Source of the DNA: Winogradskya consettensis
GTDB taxonomy: Bacteria > Actinomycetota > Actinomycetes > Mycobacteriales > Micromonosporaceae
Reading direction: 5' to 3'
Assembly (NCBI RefSeq): GCF_018332715.1
Contig: NZ_BOQP01000011.1
Location: 310,001-374,000, forward strand
DNA: 64,000 nt
Position 1 is the stretch's first letter, and every line of letters begins with the position of its first letter. Shown piece after piece: positions 17,256-24,676 of this stretch. The translations under genes were made by a program, and so were the position numbers. The notes under the pieces were generated by a model that saw only the letters and a list, made by a program, of their open reading frames with translations, did no database searches and was not told the DNA's origin.

Positions 17256-18861
17256 CGTCCTGCGGCACCTTGCCGTCCTCGGTGAGCGGCTCGCTGCTCA
17301 GCAGCACCCTCGACCCCAGCGGCAGCTCCGCGGGGGCGTCACCGAAGTTCGTCAGCACCAGGATGTCGCCGTTGCGGAAGGCGAGCACGTCGGCCGGGGT
17401 GTCCAGCCAGCTCAGCGTGCCGTTGCCGAGGTCGTGCTCCTTACGCAGGCGCAGCGTCGAACGGTAGAGCTCGTACGTCGAGCCCGGCACGTCACGCTGG
17501 CGGTCCAGGGCGTATTCCGCCCACGCGGCCGGCTGCGGCAGCCAGCTCGCGTCGGCCGGGCCGAACCCGAACGACGGCGAGTCGGCCTCCCACGGGATCG
17601 GCACCCGGCACCCGTCGCGTCCCGGCTCGGTGTGCCCGGAGCGCTCCCAGGTCGGGTCCTCGCGGAAGTCGTCGGGCAGCGTGGTGTGCTCCGGCAGCCC
17701 CAGCTCCTCGCCCTGGTAGAGGTAAGCGGAACCGGGCAGCCCCAGCATCTGCAGCGACGCGGCCCGTGCCCGGCGCAGGCCCAGCGCGGCGTCCGGCTGC
17801 GGGTCGTCCACCCCGATGCCGTTGCGGTGGTCCTTGCCGTCGGAGAAACCCAGCCGGGAGGCGTGCCGCACCACGTCGTGGTTGGAGAGCACCCAGGTGG
17901 TCGGCGCTCCGACGGCGGCGTTGGCGCTGCTCGTCCGGTCGACGACCTTGCGGATCGCGTCGGCACCCCACAGCGTGACCAGGTATTCGAAGTTGAACGC
18001 CTGATGCATCTCGTCGGGGCGCACATAGCGCGCGAGCCGGTCGGCCGGCTGCACCCACGCCTCGGCGACGAGGATGCGCGCGGGCTCGTAGGAATTCAAG
18101 AGCTCACGCCACTGCCGATAGATTTCGTGTACGCCGTCCTGGTCCCACATCGGCGGCGGCGGAGCGCCCTCCGGGGTGAGCCCGCCCAGGATCTCACCGG
18201 CGTACTCCCAGTCGGCGAGCGTGGCCTCCTTGATCAGGCCGTGCGCGACGTCCACGCGGAAACCGTCGACGCCCTTGTCGAGCCAGAACCGCAGGATCGA
18301 CAGGAACTCCTCGCGGACCTCCGGGTTGCCCCAGTTGAGGTCGGGCTGGGAGACGTCGAACAGGTGCAGGTACCACTGGCCGTCGTCGAGGCGCTCCCAG
18401 GCGGGGCCGCCGAAGACGCTCGTCCACGAGTTCGGCGGCTCGCTGCCGTCGGCGCCACGGCCGTCCCGGAAGATGTACCGCTCGCGTTCCGGGCTGCCCG
18501 GGGCGGCGGCCAGCGCCTCCTGGAACCACACGTGCTCGCTGGAGGTGTGGTTGGGCACGAGGTCGACGATGACCTTCAGGCCGAGCTGTTTCGCCTCGGC
18601 GAGCATCTTGTCGGCGTCGCCGAGGTCGCCGAAGCGCGGGTCGACGGAGCGGTAGTCCGCCACGTCGTACCCGGCGTCGTGCTGAGGTGACTTGTAGAAG
18701 GGCGACAACCAGACGGCGTCCACACCGAGGTCACGAAGATCGGTGAGCCGCGCCGTGATGCCGGGCAGGTCGCCCATGCCGTCGCCGTCGTTGTCGGCGA
18801 AGGAGCGCGGATAGATCTGGTAGATGACGTCGCTGCGCCACCAGTCACGAGGGGAGGACAT
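17233..18861 (-). CDS. GH13 alpha-glucosidase
   Basis: A 542-aa cytoplasmic alpha-amylase-family enzyme, probably oligo-1,6- or alpha-1,4-glucosidase (GH13 subfamily 23/30 type). The start WWRSDVIYQIYPRSFADNDGDGMGDLPGI is diagnostic. Conserved regions are DLVPNHTS (residues 100-107), DGFRVDVAHGL with nucleophile Asp204, ILVAEAW with acid/base Glu267, and VLSNHDVVRH with Asp329. No signal peptide, so it acts on imported oligosaccharides such as maltose or isomaltose. It converges on the MFS gene. The ATG at 18861 has only weak Shine-Dalgarno support (GGGGG), and it begins 9 bases after the HD-domain gene ends, so the two may be cotranscribed. Confidence 0.92.
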   Translation of the reverse strand: MSSPRDWWRSDVIYQIYPRSFADNDGDGMGDLPGITARLTDLRDLGVDAVWLSPFYKSPQHDAGYDVADYRSVDPRFGDLGDADKMLAEAKQLGLKVIVDLVPNHTSSEHVWFQEALAAAPGSPERERYIFRDGRGADGSEPPNSWTSVFGGPAWERLDDGQWYLHLFDVSQPDLNWGNPEVREEFLSILRFWLDKGVDGFRVDVAHGLIKEATLADWEYAGEILGGLTPEGAPPPPMWDQDGVHEIYRQWRELLNSYEPARILVAEAWVQPADRLARYVRPDEMHQAFNFEYLVTLWGADAIRKVVDRTSSANAAVGAPTTWVLSNHDVVRHASRLGFSDGKDHRNGIGVDDPQPDAALGLRRARAASLQMLGLPGSAYLYQGEELGLPEHTTLPDDFREDPTWERSGHTEPGRDGCRVPIPWEADSPSFGFGPADASWLPQPAAWAEYALDRQRDVPGSTYELYRSTLRLRKEHDLGNGTLSWLDTPADVLAFRNGDILVLTNFGDAPAELPLGSRVLLSSEPLTEDGKVPQDVTVWARA

Positions 18862-18870
18862 CCCCCCACG

Positions 18871-19590
18871 TTAGCCGTCGAGGATGGCGGCGAAGCGCTC
18901 CTCGGCCAGGTCCAGTTGATCAAGAATGTGATCCTTGGCGGCGATCGAGAGCGGGGTGTCCGGGCGGCCGATCAGTTCCCTGAGCTTGGGGACCAGCGGG
19001 CGGTACTTGATCGCCGAGCTGTGCGCCTTGTCGTACGTGGTGTGGATGACACCCACGCCGTTGTCGGTGAAGTCACTCACCTTGATGACCCGGGCCCAGG
19101 GGTCGCGGTCGAGGCTGTCGGCCACGTGCGTGCGGTACTGCTCGTGCTTGTCGCGGGCGGGATCGTACTCGGGGTTGGTGACCGAGCGGACCAGTTCGGC
19201 GACCCTGGGGCCGAACCGGCGGGCGAGCTCGGCGATCGCCGCCTCCGTCAGCACCGTGTGACCGAGGTCGGCGCTCAGCCCGGCGAGCTCGGCGGGATGG
19301 TCCTCGACCGCGTCGTGCAGCAGGGCCGCGGTCAGCACGTCGACGTCTCGGATCCCGTAGTAGCGGATGATCCGGATGGCGACCCGCAGCAGGTGGTTGA
19401 GGTAGGGCTCGCGGACCCGCCGGTCGTCGGCGTGCAGCTCGGAGGCGAGCGCCAGCGCTTCCTCGAGCCGTTCGCGGTCCGCCGCCGGCAGCTCCTGCAG
19501 CTCGAGGGCGAACCTGTCCCGCAACCCGGGCTCGCCGTAGACCTCGGTGATCGCGTGCAACGGCATCGTCAGCAGCATCCTGGGCGCCAT
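18871..19590 (-). CDS. HD domain protein (RelA/SpoT-hydrolase-like)
   Basis: A 239-aa HD-family metal-dependent phosphohydrolase. Key segments are YLNHLLRVAIRIIRYYGIRDVDVLTAALLHDAVEDH (with the HD pair near residue 97) and VIKVSDFTDNGVGV, similar in pattern to the hydrolase half of SpoT-type enzymes (the ED and D motifs are present). No synthetase or TGS domain follows. I chose ATG 19590 (MAPRMLLTMPLHAITEVYG); a later ATG at 19578 is possible. Everything upstream in the same frame is a shadow of the MHYT gene. It may hydrolyse a nucleotide such as (p)ppGpp; this is inference. Confidence 0.82.
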   Translation of the reverse strand: MAPRMLLTMPLHAITEVYGEPGLRDRFALELQELPAADRERLEEALALASELHADDRRVREPYLNHLLRVAIRIIRYYGIRDVDVLTAALLHDAVEDHPAELAGLSADLGHTVLTEAAIAELARRFGPRVAELVRSVTNPEYDPARDKHEQYRTHVADSLDRDPWARVIKVSDFTDNGVGVIHTTYDKAHSSAIKYRPLVPKLRELIGRPDTPLSIAAKDHILDQLDLAEERFAAILDG

Positions 19591-19613
19591 CTGAGGACGG
19601 TATACCAGCTCGC

Positions 19614-20531
19614 TCAGGATTGGACGTCGAGCAGTGGTTCTTCCTCGGCGGGGACGGTTACCGCCTGGCGCAGGGGGAGCGGTTGGGGGGAGGGGCGGGC
19701 TCCGGGCGTACGTTTCAGGGCGGTCAGGGAAGTCTGCTTGAGTGACCAGGAGTTGGTGACCGGCCCCTCGTGGCGCCGGATTCCGCCGCCGTCGGTGAAT
19801 TCCTCCTCGGTCATCGCCTGCAGCGCGCTCAGGGCGACCGCAAGAATGGTGCCCGCACTGACCAGCGTGATCGGCACGATCATCAGCAACGGCCGGATGC
19901 CGCTCACGTTCGTGGAGACGATGTGGCTCAGCTCGACGCTGGTCGCGGCCATGCCGGTGTAGTGCATGCCGCAGACCCCGAGCGCCATGATCGCGGCGGC
20001 ACCCAGCGTCGGCAGCAGACCCCGGACGGAGACGGCGAACCATAGCGCGGCGGTGGCGGCGGTCACCGCGATGACGGCGGCGGCGACCACGAGGGCCGGC
20101 TGATAGTGGATGACGCCGGAGACGTGCACGCCGGCCATCCCGGTGAAGTGCATGGCGAGGATGCCGGCCCCGGTGAGCACACCGGCCACCATGATGCGCG
20201 GGACGCTGCGGGGGCCGTGGCCGACAAGGATCAGTCCGAAGCCGACGGCGACAACCGCGAGTCCGAGACTGAGCATCGTCAGCAGCGGGCTGTAACGCAC
20301 CGGGCTCTCGGGGACGTCGAAGCCGAGCATCGCGGTGAAGTGCATGAGCCAGATGGCGGCGCCGCCGATGGCGAACGCGGCGATGATCAGCCAGCGGGTT
20401 CGCCGCCCGCGGGTGCGGGCCTGGCGGGCGCGTGCGGTGCAGAGCAGTCCGAGGAAGGATCCCAGGACCGCCACCAGGTAGGCGCCGATCGGATTGAAAG
20501 CTCCATAGGTGAAGTGATGGACCTCGGCCAC
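19614..20531 (-). CDS. MHYT-domain integral membrane sensor
   Basis: A 305-aa membrane protein with the seven-helix MHYT sensor domain. Three copies of the motif are seen: WLMHFTAMLGF, LAMHFTGMAGV and CGMHYTGMAAT. MHYT domains are proposed to bind copper and sense oxygen, CO or NO. There is no GGDEF, EAL or kinase output; the C-terminus is a roughly 70-residue cytoplasmic Pro-rich tail (ARPSPQPLPLRQAVTVPAEEE). I chose GTG 20531 (MAEVHHFTYGAFNPIGAYL) because GAGGT lies about 8 bases upstream and the family begins here. It lies 23 bases upstream of the HD gene in the same direction, so a sensor-hydrolase pairing is possible. Confidence 0.85.
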   Translation of the reverse strand: MAEVHHFTYGAFNPIGAYLVAVLGSFLGLLCTARARQARTRGRRTRWLIIAAFAIGGAAIWLMHFTAMLGFDVPESPVRYSPLLTMLSLGLAVVAVGFGLILVGHGPRSVPRIMVAGVLTGAGILAMHFTGMAGVHVSGVIHYQPALVVAAAVIAVTAATAALWFAVSVRGLLPTLGAAAIMALGVCGMHYTGMAATSVELSHIVSTNVSGIRPLLMIVPITLVSAGTILAVALSALQAMTEEEFTDGGGIRRHEGPVTNSWSLKQTSLTALKRTPGARPSPQPLPLRQAVTVPAEEEPLLDVQS

Positions 20532-20755
20532 GGCCGGTACCTCGCGAACGTCGGGGGGATCGATTCGCTGAGAAGTACGCCATGAGTCCGATCTAGGACA
20601 TCGCACGACGTGTGCGTGTCACTACATAGTGGTGGGTGGGCACATAGAGAACCGGGGCCACCGTATAGCTGCCTGCGAGAGGTAGCCATACGGCAGCCCC
20701 GGTGCGGTCGGCTTGCGTCGACCGGTCAGGAAACTGCCGGGGGGAGTAGGGCCGG

Positions 20756-20899
20756 TTAACTGAAGATGCTGACGCCGCCGGGGCCGACGAGCAGGCCGAC
20801 GATGATGAGGACGACGCCCCAGAGGATCTGCCGGCGGAACAGCGCGAGGATGCCGGCGACGACGAGGATGACTGCGAGGATCCAGAGCAACAGGTTCAT
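20756..20899 (-). CDS. GPGG-motif small membrane protein
   Basis: A 47-aa protein too short for usual ORF calling: MNLLLWILAVILVVAGILAL, then FRRQILWGVV and LIIVGLLVGPGGVSIF. It has two membrane helices separated by a short basic turn (FRRQ) and the C-terminal GPGG motif. It belongs to the actinobacterial GPGG-motif small membrane protein family, whose function is unknown. There is no strong ribosome-binding site. It stands alone between the MHYT gene and the terminator at 20975. Confidence 0.82.
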   Translation of the reverse strand: MNLLLWILAVILVVAGILALFRRQILWGVVLIIVGLLVGPGGVSIFS

Positions 20900-20974
20900 G
20901 CTCAGACGAATACCCGGGCCTCCGAAATCGAAAACCTGTTATGAGACCGCCCACCATCACGTTTCGGTCTACGA

Positions 20975-21010
20975 ACGACGGAGGCCCCGCAGTAGCGGGG
21001 CCTCCGTCGT
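20975..21010 (-). terminator. Perfect 16-bp hairpin downstream of the metallophosphoesterase operon
   Basis: A perfect 16-bp stem (ACGACGGAGGCCCCGC and complement) with a 4-base AGTA loop lies 9 bases past the stop of the metallophosphoesterase gene on the minus strand. Its strength suggests transcript termination. Confidence 0.8.
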
Positions 21011-21019
21011 CTGGACCGT

Positions 21020-21763
21020 TTAAATACTGACAAGTCCGGCATCTACCTCGTCGGTCAGCAGCTGATACACGTTGTACGCCTGCTTGATGACCGGATGCGC
21101 CACGTTGCGGACCGGCACACCACCGGGAGTGCGCCCCCGCTCACTGCCGTGATGAGCGTGCCCGTGCAGCGCCAGCGCCGTCGGGGCGGAGTCGATCGCC
21201 TGACCCAGCAGGTACGACCCCAGGAACGGATAGATCTCCAACGGCTCCCCGGTCAGCGTCTCCGGCACCGGGGCGTAATGCGTCAGCGCCACGAGCGCGT
21301 CACAATCCAGCCCGCGCAACGCGGCACCGAGCCGTTCCGCGATCGCCTCGGTGGTGCCGACGAAGTTCTTCATCTCCCGCTCGCCGAACTTGCTGGCGCA
21401 CGCCCCGGCGAACCCGCCGCCGAACCCCTTCGCGCCGGCGATCCCGAGCGTGTGCCCGTTGAGCTCGAGGACCGTGCCCTCGCCCTCCAGCACCACCAGC
21501 CCGGCGTCCCGCAGCACGTCGGTGACGGCGTCCTGCTGGTCGCTCTGGTGGTCATGGTTGCCGAGCACGACGACGACCGGCACACCCAGCCCGCCGAACT
21601 CCCCCGCCATGCATCTGGCCTCCTCGACCGTGCCGTGCCGGGTGAGATCCCCGGCGATCAGCAACGCGTCGGCGACGCCGGGTAACTGTTCCAGGGCGGG
21701 CCGGTAACGACCCACCACGTCCTTGTCCACGTGGACGTCGCCGACGGCGGCGATCCGGATCAT
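21020..21763 (-). CDS. Calcineurin-like metallophosphoesterase
   Basis: A 247-aa metallophosphoesterase. The five metal motifs are visible: GDVHVD (GDxH) at the N-terminus, LLIAGDLTRHG (GD), VVVLGNHDHQ (GNHD), a central THYAP (GH-like region) and ALHGHAHHG (GHxH). The substrate is unknown; the family cleaves phosphomono- or diesters including cyclic nucleotides and RNA. Its ATG overlaps the stop of the BON-like gene by 4 bases (ATGA), so it is the third gene of a tight operon with a BON-like protein and a nucleotidyltransferase. Confidence 0.88.
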   Translation of the reverse strand: MIRIAAVGDVHVDKDVVGRYRPALEQLPGVADALLIAGDLTRHGTVEEARCMAGEFGGLGVPVVVVLGNHDHQSDQQDAVTDVLRDAGLVVLEGEGTVLELNGHTLGIAGAKGFGGGFAGACASKFGEREMKNFVGTTEAIAERLGAALRGLDCDALVALTHYAPVPETLTGEPLEIYPFLGSYLLGQAIDSAPTALALHGHAHHGSERGRTPGGVPVRNVAHPVIKQAYNVYQLLTDEVDAGLVSI

Positions 21764-22014
21764 GAGATCTCCTCCACCTCGGTGGGCGCCTGGGCGCGGA
21801 CGATGCCGATGTCACAGGCGATCTCCACGTCCGGGAAGTGCTGGTTGATCTGGCGGCAGATCTCGTCGCGGCGCTGGGCGCTCTCGACCTCCCCGCCGAG
21901 CACGATCAGGTGCTCGCGGCGAGCGATCGTGATGCCCTGCTCGGCGACCGAACCGGTCTCGGCGAGCAGCCGCTGGATCTCGGCCTCCACGTATTCGTCG
22001 AGCTGTGGTGTCAT
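21760..22014 (-). CDS. BON-like small domain protein
   Basis: An 84-aa acidic protein: LDEYVEAEIQRLLAETG, then ITIARREHLIVLGGEVESAQRRDEICRQI and HFPDVEIACDIGIV. The helix-strand-(G)GxVxS-helix-strand order resembles a single BON domain, usually a phospholipid- or ligand-binding fold. There is no signal peptide, so it is cytoplasmic. It lies between a nucleotidyltransferase (1 base gap) and a metallophosphoesterase (4-base overlap), so it may be a substrate-recognition or adaptor subunit. The function is inferred only from position. Confidence 0.75.
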   Translation of the reverse strand: MTPQLDEYVEAEIQRLLAETGSVAEQGITIARREHLIVLGGEVESAQRRDEICRQINQHFPDVEIACDIGIVRAQAPTEVEEIS

Positions 22015-22015
22015 C

Positions 22016-22600
22016 TCATCCCCCCACGGTGAGTCGGGCGCTCTCCGGATCCGGGACCACGTCGAGACGGTCGAGCAGGATCAGGAACGCTTCCGCGTAC
22101 GGCGACTTCTCCGTTTCCTTGCGGACCCGGTCCCAGTCGATCTGCTCACGCAGCGAGCGGGCGACCGGGAGCCCGGTGGCGAAGTCGCAGTGGTGCTGGC
22201 TGTAGCTCAGCAACTTGTGCACCATCAGCTGGGTCGCCGACAGCACGGGCATGTTGATCGCCTCGACGGACAGCATCGAGGTATCGCGCAGCGTCTCGTC
22301 GGTCACCGGCAGATCGACCGGGCGGTAGATCAGGTCCACCATCCGGCCCTCGTCGAAGACCTTGACGAGCCAGTCCTCCGGCGGCTGCTCCACCTCGAAG
22401 CCGGTCGAGGAGAGCTCTTCGAGGGCGCGTTCCCTGTCCTGCTCGCGGATCACGAAGTCCACGTCGTGGTCGCTGGAGTGGCCGCCGTGGGCGTACACCG
22501 CGAAGCTGCCGCCCAGCGCGAAGGGGATCTCCGACTGCTTGAGCACCGCAGCGACCCTCTTGAGCGTGTTTACCAGGCCCTCGTCCACCCGGTGCGGCAT
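22016..22600 (-). CDS. Nucleotidyltransferase-fold protein
   Basis: A 194-aa protein of the nucleotidyltransferase superfamily. FALGGSFAVYAHGGHSSDHDVDFVIREQD carries the GS motif and the DxD pair (DHDVDF) of the active site. A third acidic position may be in GRMVDLIYRP. The C-terminal part (LPVLSATQLMVHKLL..., RSLREQIDWDRVRKET) resembles the predicted nucleotidyltransferases of AbiEii or MNT type. It is the first gene of a three-gene operon. A role in nucleotide transfer to RNA or protein, or a toxin-like role, is possible but unproven. No HEPN or AbiEi partner is nearby. Confidence 0.8.
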   Translation of the reverse strand: MPHRVDEGLVNTLKRVAAVLKQSEIPFALGGSFAVYAHGGHSSDHDVDFVIREQDRERALEELSSTGFEVEQPPEDWLVKVFDEGRMVDLIYRPVDLPVTDETLRDTSMLSVEAINMPVLSATQLMVHKLLSYSQHHCDFATGLPVARSLREQIDWDRVRKETEKSPYAEAFLILLDRLDVVPDPESARLTVGG

Positions 22601-22746
22601 GGTGATCTCCCTAGCTGTGAGGTCCGTTTACCGACCCGACGAGTACCCCGCACCGTGATCGACATAACGTTCATGCCCATTTTGTACGCCCGCCGCGCCC
22701 CGCACAGCGGAACTCAACGTGACAACCCGCGCTACCGTAAGTGGGT

Positions 22747-23454
22747 ATGACCAGGCCTCGTACCATCGCGCTCGTCGGGATCGATGGCTCCGGCAAGACC
22801 ACCGCGGCCCACCTGCTCGCCGAGGCGCTGGCCGATCGGGGGCTTCCGGCCGTCTACCGCCGCAACGCGGGAGGCCGCCGCTGGTTCGGCCGTCTGGCCA
22901 CCCGCTTCGGCAAGGTCGACGGTGAAGATCTTCTCGGCCGCCGGACCATGCTCTTCATCGAGGCCGTCCTGCGCTGGCTCGCGATCCTGCGCACCCTGGT
23001 GCGCCGGTGGTTCACGGGCGAGACGGCCGTGATGGATCGCTACGCGGTGTGCCAGTTCGCGAGCATCGAGTCGCACCACGGCCGGTCGATCTTCTGGGCC
23101 CGGCTCGCGTACCGGATCTTCCCGGCGCCGGACGTCACGTTCTTCCTGGCAGTGGACCCGGCGATCGCCTACGACCGGATCGAGCGCCGCGGCTACGACC
23201 ACGAGGACATGTCGTACCTGCGCGATGCCACCGCCGCCTACCGGGCGCTCCCCGAATTCCCCGCGTTCGTGGTGATCGACGCGAACGAAACCCCGGAGCA
23301 GGTCCAGGCCGCGATGCTCACCCACCTGCCTTCGGCGATATCGGTACGCAGACCCGCGCCGCTGTTGTCCTATGCGCGTACCCTGATCGTGGCCGCCGCG
23401 ACCCTCGCAGCCGCGGCGACCGCGCTCACCTACCAGCTCGCCGACGGCTTCTAG
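22747..23454 (+). CDS. Thymidylate-kinase-like P-loop protein with C-terminal membrane helix
   Basis: A 235-aa kinase-like protein. The P-loop ALVGIDGSGKTTAAHLLAEAL is at residues 9-29. VMDRYAVCQFAS resembles the DR(Y/F) motif of dTMP kinases, and FFLAVDPAIAYDRIERRGYDHED matches the LID region. The last 30 residues (LIVAAATLAAAATALTYQLA) are a membrane helix, unusual for thymidylate kinase. Residues usually binding dTMP are altered. It may phosphorylate another nucleotide or a lipid-linked substrate. I chose ATG 22747 over GTG 22741. It is divergent from the nucleotidyltransferase operon. Confidence 0.8.
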   Translation: MTRPRTIALVGIDGSGKTTAAHLLAEALADRGLPAVYRRNAGGRRWFGRLATRFGKVDGEDLLGRRTMLFIEAVLRWLAILRTLVRRWFTGETAVMDRYAVCQFASIESHHGRSIFWARLAYRIFPAPDVTFFLAVDPAIAYDRIERRGYDHEDMSYLRDATAAYRALPEFPAFVVIDANETPEQVQAAMLTHLPSAISVRRPAPLLSYARTLIVAAATLAAAATALTYQLADGF

Positions 23455-24137
23455 GACTGCCCGTAGACCGGGATCCGCGCGCCGCTCGTGGGCGCTGACC
23501 CGTCCCCTGCCAGGAACTCGATCACCGTGGCGATCTCGTCCGGGGTGACCCACCGGGACGTGTCGGCCCCCGGCTGCTCGTCCCGGTTCAGCGGGGTGTC
23601 GATCACACTGGGCAGCACGGTGTTCACCCGCACGCCCTGCTTCTTGTACTCGACGGCGACCGCGTCGGCGAACGCCAGCACCGCGGCCTTGGCGGTCACA
23701 TAGCCGGCCGCTCCCGGGAACGCAGCGAGCGCCGCCCGCGACGACACACAGACGATCGACCCGCCGCCCGCCTCGACGAGATGCGGCAGGGCGGCCGCGG
23801 TCACCAGATAGGTGGGGCGCAGGTTGAGCCGCAGCATCGCCTCGAAATCCTCAACCGGCGTCTCGTGCACCTTGCCACCCATCGCGAACCCGCCGACCAG
23901 GTTGATCACGGCACGCAGCGGCGCTCCGGGCTCACCCGCGGCGACCGCGACGGCCGCCTCGACGTCCGTCTTCACTGTGAGGTCCGCCTCAACAGGGGTC
24001 ACGCCGTCGGGGAGCCGGCCGGTCGATCCGGGTCGAACGGGGGCGATCACCCGCCACCCGGAATCCCGCAGCGCCCGCACGACGGCACCACCCAGACCGC
24101 CTGCCCCACCCGTCACGATCACGCTTCGCTCGGCCAT
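23451..24137 (-). CDS. Short-chain dehydrogenase/reductase
   Basis: A 228-aa classical SDR. The nucleotide-binding TGGAGGLGGAVVRAL motif is at residues 9-23, NLVGGF replaces the usual NNAG, and the catalytic Ser-Tyr-Lys is visible as SIVCVSSRAAL, GAAGYVTAKAAV (YVTAK). The C-terminus has VNTVLPSVIDTPLNR. The cofactor preference is undetermined; the basic residue after the first strand (VRPGS) is compatible with NADP. The substrate is unknown. The gene converges on the thymidylate-kinase-like gene with a 4-base overlap. Confidence 0.88.
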   Translation of the reverse strand: MAERSVIVTGGAGGLGGAVVRALRDSGWRVIAPVRPGSTGRLPDGVTPVEADLTVKTDVEAAVAVAAGEPGAPLRAVINLVGGFAMGGKVHETPVEDFEAMLRLNLRPTYLVTAAALPHLVEAGGGSIVCVSSRAALAAFPGAAGYVTAKAAVLAFADAVAVEYKKQGVRVNTVLPSVIDTPLNRDEQPGADTSRWVTPDEIATVIEFLAGDGSAPTSGARIPVYGQS

Positions 24138-24676
24138 ACGGCCACGGTAGTGCTGTGTTATCCGTCACTGTCTGTGCGGTCCGTCAGGGAACAGCAGGTC
24201 GCTCGGTGCCCCGTCCGGGTGTCACCCGCAGGGGCTAGTGAACTGCGGCGCGATGTGCCGCATCGTGGCAGATGGCTCCGAGCCGGGTACGGGTCTCGAG
24301 CATTTGCCGCGGGGTTTTGTTTCAGGCCCGGCGGCAACCTGTCGATGCAGCACGTGAACCCGAGCGGCCGGCTGGCCGTACTGGTGAGTGACGAGCATCG
24401 CAGGGACAGCCGTGACGCCCGTCGCTGTGACGAAGAGGGGCTGATGGTGTCATGTAAGGACCACGGGGTATGCGAGTGTCCGAGGCATCCAACCCCGGGT
24501 GCGGCTCCGAATGACTCCGGGAGCTCTCTCCTCAGAATTTACGCAACCGGCTCTCAGGTGGCACTCAGACAATCGTGACACTTTCAAGTCACGAAAAGGA
24601 ATCAGTACAGGGTGTCACGTGTTGTGTAGGTGTCAGCACCGCAATGCACGAACTGCGGACGTTACGGGGAGAGCTG
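24138..24676. other. Gene-free upstream region of the sigma factor
   Basis: A 539-bp stretch without a convincing gene. It must hold the promoters of the SDR gene and the sigma-factor gene. At 24574-24593 there is a perfect inverted repeat CGTGAC-8 bases-GTCACG, and a further GTCACG lies at 24614-24619. These could be regulator or anti-sigma-dependent control sites. The region is relatively AT-rich near 24530-24610. Confidence 0.5.

Noticed and set aside
22016..22600. AbiE toxin-antitoxin system
   Set aside because: The nucleotidyltransferase has some AbiEii-like pattern, but there is no AbiEi-type winged-helix antitoxin and the neighbours are a BON-like protein and a phosphoesterase.
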